Of a stretch of DNA of 29,681 nucleotides, positions 15,980 to 22,792 are shown one piece after another. Where the stretch lies: NCBI GenBank assembly GCA_936924235.1, contig CAKZHN010000014.1:1-29681 (forward strand), in the 5' to 3' direction. Source of the DNA: an uncultured Rhodoplanes sp. Its GTDB lineage: Bacteria > Pseudomonadota > Alphaproteobacteria > Rhizobiales > Xanthobacteraceae. The notes below the pieces were generated by a model. It saw only the letters and a list, made by a program, of their open reading frames with translations. It was not told where the DNA came from and searched no databases. Numbering within the stretch: the stretch's first letter is position 1; every line of letters begins with the position of its first letter. Both the position numbers and the translations under genes were made by a program.

Positions 15980-17290
15980 ATGACGGCCCTTGAAAAACTT
16001 GGCGCATTCGTCGCCACGCATATTCCCAACGAGGCCGCCTGTGCGGACGCGCGTCTGCATGCGGCCGACGTCATCGGCGCCTGGATCGCGGCGACCGCGA
16101 CGAAAGAGGGCAAGCTGCTGCGGGACTTCCGCCAGCCGGGCGCATCGCTGCCGGATCGCGTGGCGATCAGTTGCGCGTTGGCGCGGCTCAGCGAGATCGA
16201 CGACATCCATCTCGGTTCGATGGTCACGCCGGGCGCCATCGTGGTGCCGGCGGCGCTGACCATTGCGGCTGCGCTGCCGGACCTCGAGAAGGACGAAGTG
16301 GCCGCCGCGATCATCGCAGGCTACGAGGCGATGATCCGGCTCGGCGCGGCGATCGACGGGCCCTCGGTGCTCTATCGCGGCATCTGGCCGACTTATTTCG
16401 CGGCGCCGTTCGGCGTCGCGGCCACGGCGGCGCGGCTGATGCGGCTCTCGACCGAGCAGACCGCGAATGCGCTGTCGATTGCGCTGATCGGAGCGTCGCC
16501 CGGCACCGGCCATCACGCCGCGGTGACGACGGCGCGCTGGCTCGCGGTCGGTTATGCGGCGGCGCGGGGCCTGCAGGCCGCGATCGCGGCGGGCGCAGGC
16601 TTCACCTCGGACCTGAAGATCGCCGACGGCGAGTTCCTGAAGAACATCTACGGCGTCACGCCGAACGTCGACCTGCTCGCCAACGGCTGGGACACACCGG
16701 CGCTGAGCCAGGCCTCGTTCAAGCCGTGGTGCGCGGCGCGCCAGACCATGGCGGCGACGCAGGCGCTGAAGGAACTGCTGGCCGAGGGCATCACGGTCGA
16801 TTCCATCGTGCGCATCGGCGTCGCCGTGCTGCCGCCGCATCTGAAGATGATCGACCACGGCGTCACCATGGGCGATCGCTTCTCGCAACTCACCAGCGTG
16901 CAGTACCAGATGGCGGTGGCGGCGATCGCGCCGGACCTGGCCCTGAGCCTGTCGGCGCCGCCCGGGCCGACCTCGCCGGACCTCTTGTTCTTCATGGAGA
17001 GGATCAAGGTCCGCGCCGAGGAGAGCCTGCTGACCGCAGGCTATCCGCAGGCCTGGCCGGCCCATGTCACGGTGACCACGCGAGCCAAGCGGCACGAGCG
17101 CGGCGTCATCCACGTGCCGGGCGATCCGGCACGGCCGTTGAGCGAGGATGCGTTGAAAGGGAAGTTCTTCCCGGTGGTTGCGCCGGCCCTGAACGATGAA
17201 TCGGTCGAGCAGGTGTTCGCCCAGGCGCTGCGCGGGGTGGACGATCCGGCCGGCACTGTCGCCGAGATCGACCGGCTCGCCGCGCTCTGA
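15980..17290 (+). CDS. MmgE/PrpD family protein
   Basis: A 436-residue protein of the MmgE/PrpD fold, whose studied members are 2-methylcitrate dehydratase (PrpD), cis-aconitate decarboxylase and iminodisuccinate epimerase. Family features are the all-helical N-terminal domain with HAADVIGAWIAA near residue 28, a DDIHLGSMVTPGAIVVPAAL segment (normally DDxH...HPG) at about 74-93, and a FKPWCAARQTMAA motif near 250. A GGAG 6 bases before ATG supports the start. Many stand-alone PrpD paralogues in soil bacteria have no assigned reaction; this one has no prpB/prpC nearby, so propionate metabolism is not supported. It ends 6 bases from the convergent Cys-rich gene. Confidence 0.88.
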   Translation: MTALEKLGAFVATHIPNEAACADARLHAADVIGAWIAATATKEGKLLRDFRQPGASLPDRVAISCALARLSEIDDIHLGSMVTPGAIVVPAALTIAAALPDLEKDEVAAAIIAGYEAMIRLGAAIDGPSVLYRGIWPTYFAAPFGVAATAARLMRLSTEQTANALSIALIGASPGTGHHAAVTTARWLAVGYAAARGLQAAIAAGAGFTSDLKIADGEFLKNIYGVTPNVDLLANGWDTPALSQASFKPWCAARQTMAATQALKELLAEGITVDSIVRIGVAVLPPHLKMIDHGVTMGDRFSQLTSVQYQMAVAAIAPDLALSLSAPPGPTSPDLLFFMERIKVRAEESLLTAGYPQAWPAHVTVTTRAKRHERGVIHVPGDPARPLSEDALKGKFFPVVAPALNDESVEQVFAQALRGVDDPAGTVAEIDRLAAL

Positions 17291-17296
17291 AGGCCT

Positions 17297-17539
17297 TTAC
17301 AGCCCGTAGCTCGCCAGCACGGTGTTGCAGCGGGCACTGATCTTGTCGCGATTCTGGCTGAAGCAGCTGAGCACGTTGCGCACGTTCGGAAGCGCATCGC
17401 GGCATAGCCTGATCGCATCAGGCATGCAGGCGGCCTTGTCGGCGGCCTTCACCTTGACGGCGTCCTCGGCCGAGGCCGAAACAGCGGGGCCAAAAGCGGC
17501 AAGACAGACGCAAACGAAGAGCGCATTCCGGAAAGACAT
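17297..17539 (-). CDS. Small exported Cys-rich repeat protein
   Basis: An 80-residue protein with a signal peptide (about residues 1-24, cleaved near ASA-ED). The mature part is small and has four cysteines, in the spacing C-x6-C-x13-C-x11-C. The pattern MPDAIRLC...VLSCFSQNRDKISARC resembles the Cys-rich (GLG1-type) repeat found in small periplasmic proteins of Hyphomicrobiales. The start at 17539 is fixed by GGGAGGA upstream. Function unknown. The four cysteines could form two disulfides or bind metal. It is downstream of the PurC-PurE gene but separated by a strong terminator, so it is probably transcribed independently. Confidence 0.8.
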   Translation of the reverse strand: MSFRNALFVCVCLAAFGPAVSASAEDAVKVKAADKAACMPDAIRLCRDALPNVRNVLSCFSQNRDKISARCNTVLASYGL

Positions 17540-17611
17540 TTGGTCCTCCCTGACCATGTCAGCGGGCAATTGCAGCGTGAGAATTCCGGATTTCCAACGC
17601 GGCACGCGGTT

Positions 17612-17625
17612 CCGTGGTTCCACGG
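17612..17625. promoter_or_regulatory. Tight inverted repeat in the Cys-rich gene upstream region
   Basis: CCGTGG-TT-CCACGG is a perfect inverted repeat 73-86 bases before the Cys-rich gene start. The two-base spacer is too short for a stable RNA loop, so a dimeric protein operator is the better guess. Nothing identifies the binder. Confidence 0.3.
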
Positions 17626-17632
17626 TGCAGCC

Positions 17633-17673
17633 ACAAAAAAGTAAGACCCAGGCCACGTATTGGGCCTGGGTCC
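17633..17673 (-). terminator. Intrinsic terminator of the PurC-PurE gene
   Basis: GACCCAGGCC (17645-17654) pairs perfectly with GGCCTGGGTC (17663-17672) over an 8-base loop. On the minus strand the stem is followed by TTAC then six T (complement of 17635-17640). It starts 38 bases after the stop at 17711, a textbook Rho-independent terminator for the upstream Mo-hydroxylase/Rieske/PurC-PurE run. Confidence 0.88.
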
Positions 17674-17710
17674 GGTATCAGCGGGAATCAGCGCCGGAGC
17701 AATACGGAAC

Positions 17711-19033
17711 TCAAACCATCAACACATTGACGGTGCGGCTCTCGATCTCGGTGCGCAGCCGGGCATAAATCCGCGGGTTGCGGGCCGAGAGGATCTGCAG
17801 GGCCGCGAGCACCGCGTTGGACGGCTCCAGCACCGTCATCACCGGCACCTTGCTGGGGGCCCGGAGCGACGACCAGACGTCATCCGGGAAGTCCTTGGCG
17901 CTGGCCGGCACCGTGATCACCGGCACGGTCGACATCGCCGACAGGACCGGGCCGGCGCCGTTCGACCGCCCGATATTGGCGATCACCACGGTGTCGGGAA
18001 CCTCCTGGATCAGGCGGTTGAGGTGGCCCGCGCCCGCGATCGGCTCCTTGTGGATGGAGCAGGTCACGACAGTCATCATGTCCTTGAGGTCGCCGAGGGC
18101 GTCGGCGAACGGCTCGGTCTTGTCGGTCTCGGAGCCGCGCCACAGGATGATGCGCTGGGCCGGCAGCCGGAAGTGCCCGGTGGTCTCGGCGACCTGCCGG
18201 TACTTGGCCGCGACCGTGTCGAGCGTGCCGCCGTCGCGATAGACCTGCTTGTCGATGTAGGCGCCGTTCTCCAGCACCCGCCACGAGTCGTTGTCGATCA
18301 CGTCGGCGAGCAGCAGGTTGCCCTTGGCGTCGAAGCCGAACTCGACCTTGAAGTCGACCAGCCGGCCGCCTTCCAGCGCCCAAGCGCGCTCCAGCACCAG
18401 GAAGGTCTGGCGCGCGATGGCCCGCATCTGCGGGAAGAACTTATACTCGTTCGGCTGGCTGAACACGTCGGCGGTGTCGAGCACCAGGAAAGGCTGGGAG
18501 CCGAGAATGGGCTTGGCCGGATCGAACAGCTTGATCTGCGCGGCGCCGTCCTCGTACTCCATGAACGGGTCATCGGCGACCAGCTTCTTGCCCTTCCAGT
18601 CCTTGTCCTTGGTCTTGAGATAGAACTCGACAAGCAGCTTCGGGAACAATTGCCCCTTGCTGAAATGCGGGCTGCGCTTGAGCGCCGAGCCGTGGGCCTC
18701 GCGGCGCACCACCACCTCGTAGGGCAGCATGGTGCAGGGCGGGGCGATAAACGAGGTCGCGCTGTTCTGCTCCTCGAACGCCACCGGCAGGCCGCAGGCT
18801 TTCAGCAGGCGGAACACGTTGCAGGTGGTCGCTGTCGCCAGCGCTCCCTTGTCGGGAATGACGTCGTGCTTGGCGCCGTCGCCTGCGGTGATGTCATCCT
18901 TGGCGACCACCGAGACCAGCTCGGAGCCGACAATGCGGAATATTTTCTTGGTCTTTCCTTCGGTCACGAGCGCGCCGAGGGAAAGGGCTTTGGGGTGTCC
19001 GGCCGTTGGGGCGTCCACGTTTCTGTCCTGCAT
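17711..19033 (-). CDS. Bifunctional SAICAR synthetase / AIR carboxylase (PAICS-type PurC-PurE fusion)
   Basis: A 440-residue two-domain purine enzyme. Residues about 20-285 are SAICAR synthetase (PurC): EGKTKKIF at 25-32, ITAGDGAKHDVIPDKGA at 48-64, VRREAHGSALKRSP at 109-122, and DVIDNDSWR at 244-252. Residues about 294-440 are a PurE-type AIR carboxylase: RGSETD at 299-304, SIHKEP at 326-331, GRSNGAGPVLS at 355-365, and DVWSSLRAPS at 385-394. The order PurC-PurE and the ADVIDNDSWR and DVWSSLR motifs match animal PAICS with a class II PurE, not the separate purC and purE of most alphaproteobacteria. It would catalyse AIR to CAIR to SAICAR. No other purine gene is nearby, and a housekeeping purC/purE elsewhere is likely. 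No good ribosome site is seen before the ATG. Confidence 0.85.
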   Translation of the reverse strand: MQDRNVDAPTAGHPKALSLGALVTEGKTKKIFRIVGSELVSVVAKDDITAGDGAKHDVIPDKGALATATTCNVFRLLKACGLPVAFEEQNSATSFIAPPCTMLPYEVVVRREAHGSALKRSPHFSKGQLFPKLLVEFYLKTKDKDWKGKKLVADDPFMEYEDGAAQIKLFDPAKPILGSQPFLVLDTADVFSQPNEYKFFPQMRAIARQTFLVLERAWALEGGRLVDFKVEFGFDAKGNLLLADVIDNDSWRVLENGAYIDKQVYRDGGTLDTVAAKYRQVAETTGHFRLPAQRIILWRGSETDKTEPFADALGDLKDMMTVVTCSIHKEPIAGAGHLNRLIQEVPDTVVIANIGRSNGAGPVLSAMSTVPVITVPASAKDFPDDVWSSLRAPSKVPVMTVLEPSNAVLAALQILSARNPRIYARLRTEIESRTVNVLMV

Positions 19034-19127
19034 AGCGTTGAAGAAACCGCGAAATTAATGCGTTGGCCAACCGCGTTCCAGAGCCAGAAAGTGGCTTTTC
19101 AACGACTTTTGCGGCTTTTGGTTCGAT

Positions 19128-20228
19128 TTATGGCTGTTCCGCGTCGATCAGCTTCTTCAGAACCTGCTTGTAACGCACCGGGCCGACATCAATCGCCAGG
19201 ATCACCGGATCCATCGCGGTCTGGGACACGTCGATGAACCGCTGCTGGGCCTCGATCACCGGCGCATCCTGCTCCTCGAAGGCGAACCGCCGGGTGGCCG
19301 CAACCTTCTCCTGGATCTGCCGGTTCAGGTCGTCGCCCTTGCTGTAGACGCCAAAGCGTATGGCCGTGAAGAAATAGTGGGTGGTCTTGTCGGTCTCCGG
19401 CGTCAGCAGGTGGATGGCGTGATAGCCGCTGCCGCTTTCCGGTTCCTTGCCCGGCAGGCAGATGCCGGCGAGGAGCTTCAGCGTCGACGGCGCCATCCAC
19501 TTGATGAACGAGAACTTGTCGACAACGTCGGGCACCTCCGGCCACATCAGCTTGTTCATGCCCGGCGGCTCGCAGTTGCGCGAGTAACGGGACACGGTGA
19601 CGCTGTCGCCCTCCTGCGTCACCTCGATGTCGGATTCGACCGTGCTGGCGTTGCCGAGGATGCCGGCGTGCAGATAGGCGGTGTGGCTCAGGTCGAGAAG
19701 GTTGTCGATGATCAGCTCGACATTGGCCTTGATCATGATCTTGTCGCGCTTGGTCGAATGCAGTTCCGGCACGTTGTCCATCACGGAGAAATCCGGGACC
19801 TTCGACGGATCGGGTGTCTTGTCGCCCATCCAGATCCAGATCGCGTTGTGCTTCTCGAGCACCGGGTAGTTCTTCACGTGCAGCCGCGACGAGATGTGCT
19901 TGTTGCCGTGCGGATTGAGCACGCAGGCGCCGGAGGCGTTGAACTCGAGCCCGTGATACGGGCATTGGATGCGGTTGCCGTCGAGCACCTGTCCCATGCT
20001 CAGCGGGGCGAACCGGTGCGGGCAGCGGTCGTCCAGGGCGACCACCTCGCCGTTGCCCTGGCGGTACAGCACGACAGGTTCGTTCAGGAAGGTGCGGCCG
20101 ATCACCTTGCCGTCGGGCAGTTCGTGCGACCAGGCCGCGACGTACCAGGCGTTGTGCAGATAGGTGCCGCTGATGAGCTTCTTCTTGCTCTCGACGAGCG
20201 CGGTGTCGTGGCCGATCTGGATATTCAT
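19128..20228 (-). CDS. Rieske non-heme iron oxygenase, VanA-like
   Basis: A 366-residue aromatic-ring-oxygenase alpha subunit. The Rieske [2Fe-2S] ligands are Cys69/His71 (CPHRFAPLS) and Cys89/His92 (CPYHG). The mononuclear iron site is NLLDLSHTAYLH with His182 and His187, plus a distal Asp. Size, the CPHR...CPYHG spacing and the N-terminal NAWYVAAW motif match the vanillate O-demethylase/dicamba monooxygenase branch, which does monooxygenation or O-demethylation rather than ring cis-dihydroxylation. GGAGGA lies upstream of the ATG. No reductase or ferredoxin is encoded next to it. It lies 70 bases after the Mo-hydroxylase gene and 94 before PurC-PurE. Substrate unknown. Confidence 0.9.
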   Translation of the reverse strand: MNIQIGHDTALVESKKKLISGTYLHNAWYVAAWSHELPDGKVIGRTFLNEPVVLYRQGNGEVVALDDRCPHRFAPLSMGQVLDGNRIQCPYHGLEFNASGACVLNPHGNKHISSRLHVKNYPVLEKHNAIWIWMGDKTPDPSKVPDFSVMDNVPELHSTKRDKIMIKANVELIIDNLLDLSHTAYLHAGILGNASTVESDIEVTQEGDSVTVSRYSRNCEPPGMNKLMWPEVPDVVDKFSFIKWMAPSTLKLLAGICLPGKEPESGSGYHAIHLLTPETDKTTHYFFTAIRFGVYSKGDDLNRQIQEKVAATRRFAFEEQDAPVIEAQQRFIDVSQTAMDPVILAIDVGPVRYKQVLKKLIDAEQP

Positions 20229-20298
20229 CGCGCGTCCTCCGCCGTTGCGTGCGAGCAGCGATTTGCGGAGGAATTATCGAGCCGGGCTTTGGCCCGGG

Positions 20299-22665
20299 TC
20301 AAGCCGGGTTGCGCGCAGCTCTGGCCTCCTGGATCGCAGCCCAGATGCGTGCCGGCGTCGCCGGCATGTCGATATGCTCGACGCCGAGTTCCTTGAGCGC
20401 ATCGAGGATTGCGTTCATCACCACCGCGAGCGCCGGCGTGATGCCGGCCTCGCCGCCGCCTTTGACGCGCAGCGGGTTGCCCTTGGTCGGGTCCTCGGTC
20501 AGCGCAATGTCGAACGACGGCACCATGTGCGCGCGCGGCAGGCCGTAATCCATGAAGCTGCCGGTCAGCACCTGGCCCTGTTCGTCGTACTGCACGGTCT
20601 CGACCAGCGCCTGGCCGACACCCTGTACGATGCCGCCATGGACCTGGCCGTGCAGAATGAGCGGATTGATCGCCTGACCGGCGTCGTCGATCGAGCCATA
20701 GCGCGGGATGTTGACCGCGCCGGTGTCCGGATCGATCTCGACCTCGCAGATCGCGCAGCCGGTTGGGTAGGCCGGGATGCGGCCGGTGAAGGTCTTCTTC
20801 GACTGCAGCGGCTTGCCGGCGTTGAGGTTTGAGTTCTCGCTCACGGCCTGCGCCACGTCGAAGATCGTCAGCCGCCGGTTGCTGTTCGGTGTCGCGAACA
20901 GTCCGTCGTCGAACGCGACCTCGCTCTCCGGCACGTTGAGGACTTTCGCTGCGACAGCCTTGGCCTGCGCCACCACATCCTCGCTGGCCTGGAACATCAG
21001 CGTGCCGCCGAGCCGCATCGAGCGGTCCGAATGCGTGCCGCTGCCGGATGGAATCTTCGCGGTGTCGCCGCCGATGAAGATGATGTCCTCGGGATGCACC
21101 CCGAGCAGATCGGCCATCACCTGGGCGAAGCTCGTCTCGTGGCCCTGGCCGGTGGACTGCGTGCCGACCGCGAGCTCGACCTTGCCGGTCGGCAGCACCG
21201 TGACCTCGACGCGCTCATGCGGAATGCCGACCGGCGTTTCCAGATAATTCGAGATGCCGATGCCGCGCAGCTTGCCGCGCCTCTTCGACTCGCGCTTGCG
21301 CGCCGCGAAGCCCTTCCAGTCGGAGGCTTCGATCATGCGCTTCATGTTGTTGGCGAAGTCGCCGCTGTCGTAAAGGAGCCCGCTCGCGGTGCGATAGGGC
21401 AGCTTCTTTTTCGGGATGACGTTCTTCTGCCGGATGCGCAGCCGGTCCATGCCGAGCCGGTCGGCCGCCATATCAATGAGCCGCTCCAGCACCAAGGTCG
21501 CTTCGGGTCGGCCCGCGCCGCGAAACGGCGCGGTCGGCACCGTGTTGGTCATCATCGAGCGGCAGCGCATGTGCATCAGCGGGATGTCGTAGACCGTGGT
21601 CGCGACCCGATAGGCGTTCGACAGCGGCACATAAGTGACGGTCTGACCGCCGCAGGTGCCGATGTGATCGACACGGTAGGCGGTGATGCGGCCGTCCTTG
21701 GTGAAGGCGAGGCTCGCGGTGGTCACCAGATCGCGGCCGGCATAGTCGGTGAGGAAGGACTCCGAGCGGTCGTTGGTCCATTTCACCGGCCGGCCGATGC
21801 GCTTCGCGGCCCACAGGATCGAGGTCTGCTCCGGATAGAGATTGTTGCGCAGGCCGAAGCCGCCGCCGACGTCCGGGCAGATGAAGCGGATCTTATCGAG
21901 CGGCACGCCCCAGCTTTCGGCCAGCACCATGCGCGGCGCGTGGACGCCCTGGTTGCCGGAGATCAGCGTGTAGGAGTCGGTCGCGGCATCGTAGGAGCCG
22001 ACGCCGGAGCGCGGCTCCATCTGGCAATTGGCGATGCGCTGGTTGACGAAGGTCTGCTCGACCACCAGGTCCGCCGCCTCGAACGCGGCACGGACCACGG
22101 CCGCGTCGCCGAATTCCTCGTCGAGCGCGACGTTGTCGGGGCAGGGCGCCGGCCAGATCGGCTCGGAGCGCTCCGCCTTTCGCACATCGGTGACGGCCTG
22201 CAGCACCTCGTATTCGACCTCGACGGCTTCGGCGGCATCGCGTGCCGCGAAGCGCGTTTCGGCGACCACCATCGCCACGGCTTCACCCGGATAGCGTACG
22301 CGGTCGGCGACCAGCGGGTACTGCTGCTCTTCGAGCACCGGCCGCTTCGCCGGATCGAAGGCGCGGACCTTGATGTCGATCGCGCCGGCTGGATTGGCGC
22401 GCTGCAGCGCGCCCTTCAGCCCATCGGCCACGTAGTCCGCGCCGGTCAGCACCGCGATCACGCCCGGCATCTTTTGAGCCGCGGCGGTATCGACACGCTT
22501 CACCAGCGCATGCGCGTGGGGCGAGCGCACGAAGGCCGCATAGGCCTGGCCGTTCATCGAAATGTCATCGGAGTACCGCCCCGCGCCGCGCACCAGGCGC
22601 AGGTCTTCGAAGCGCGGCATCGGGCGGCCGATATAGGGGCCTTCGGCTCTTGGTTTTCGTTCCAT
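20299..22665 (-). CDS. Xanthine-dehydrogenase-family molybdopterin-binding subunit
   Basis: A 788-residue catalytic large subunit of a molybdenum hydroxylase (CoxL/aldehyde oxidoreductase-like). The N-terminal hammerhead domain opens with RFEDLRLVRGAGRYSDD, and Mo-cofactor motifs follow: PDVGGGFG near residue 260, APFRGAGRPE near 375, GQGHETS near 490, and KGGGEAG near 740 carrying the base Glu. FRGAGR resembles the AYRGAGR of form II enzymes and lacks the active-site Cys loop of true CO dehydrogenase. Expected activity is hydroxylation of an N-heterocycle, aldehyde or CoA thioester. The usual FAD (medium) and 2Fe-2S (small) subunits are absent from the window. A short CCGGGC/GCCCGG hairpin (20282-20297) follows the stop. 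Confidence 0.9.
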   Translation of the reverse strand: MERKPRAEGPYIGRPMPRFEDLRLVRGAGRYSDDISMNGQAYAAFVRSPHAHALVKRVDTAAAQKMPGVIAVLTGADYVADGLKGALQRANPAGAIDIKVRAFDPAKRPVLEEQQYPLVADRVRYPGEAVAMVVAETRFAARDAAEAVEVEYEVLQAVTDVRKAERSEPIWPAPCPDNVALDEEFGDAAVVRAAFEAADLVVEQTFVNQRIANCQMEPRSGVGSYDAATDSYTLISGNQGVHAPRMVLAESWGVPLDKIRFICPDVGGGFGLRNNLYPEQTSILWAAKRIGRPVKWTNDRSESFLTDYAGRDLVTTASLAFTKDGRITAYRVDHIGTCGGQTVTYVPLSNAYRVATTVYDIPLMHMRCRSMMTNTVPTAPFRGAGRPEATLVLERLIDMAADRLGMDRLRIRQKNVIPKKKLPYRTASGLLYDSGDFANNMKRMIEASDWKGFAARKRESKRRGKLRGIGISNYLETPVGIPHERVEVTVLPTGKVELAVGTQSTGQGHETSFAQVMADLLGVHPEDIIFIGGDTAKIPSGSGTHSDRSMRLGGTLMFQASEDVVAQAKAVAAKVLNVPESEVAFDDGLFATPNSNRRLTIFDVAQAVSENSNLNAGKPLQSKKTFTGRIPAYPTGCAICEVEIDPDTGAVNIPRYGSIDDAGQAINPLILHGQVHGGIVQGVGQALVETVQYDEQGQVLTGSFMDYGLPRAHMVPSFDIALTEDPTKGNPLRVKGGGEAGITPALAVVMNAILDALKELGVEHIDMPATPARIWAAIQEARAARNPA

Positions 22666-22725
22666 GGAAGGGCGTTTTTGGTTCTTGTGGTTTTGCGGGC
22701 GGCAGACTATCGAACACGCACGGTC

Positions 22726-22739
22726 GTTACCAGCGTAAC
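22726..22739. promoter_or_regulatory. Candidate operator in the Mo-hydroxylase/UbiD divergent region
   Basis: GTTAC-CAGC-GTAAC is a perfect 5-bp inverted repeat lying 28 bases upstream of a TATAAT box, in the 127-base space between two divergent genes. Position and symmetry suit a dimeric repressor or activator. The regulator is not identified. Confidence 0.35.
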
Positions 22740-22766
22740 CAGTTTAGCGCGCTGGGCAGATATCTC

Positions 22767-22772
22767 TATAAT
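22767..22772 (+). promoter_or_regulatory. -10 box of the second UbiD operon
   Basis: A perfect TATAAT lies 20 bases before the ATG at 22793 in otherwise GC-rich DNA. The -35 region (around 22743-22749, TTTAGCG) is a poor match, which suggests activator dependence or a weak promoter. The transcript leader would be about 14 bases, just enough for the GGGAGA ribosome site. Confidence 0.45.
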
Positions 22773-22792
22773 TGGACCGTGGGAGAGCGCCG

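Noticed and set aside
15980..17290. 2-methylcitrate dehydratase (PrpD) of propionate metabolism
   Set aside because: No prpB, prpC or acnD lies nearby, and the MmgE/PrpD family has many members with other or unknown roles.
20299..22665. CO dehydrogenase large subunit (CoxL) for the Mo-binding protein
   Set aside because: The active-site loop is FRGAGR, not the Cys-containing loop of form I CoxL, and no coxM/coxS genes adjoin it.
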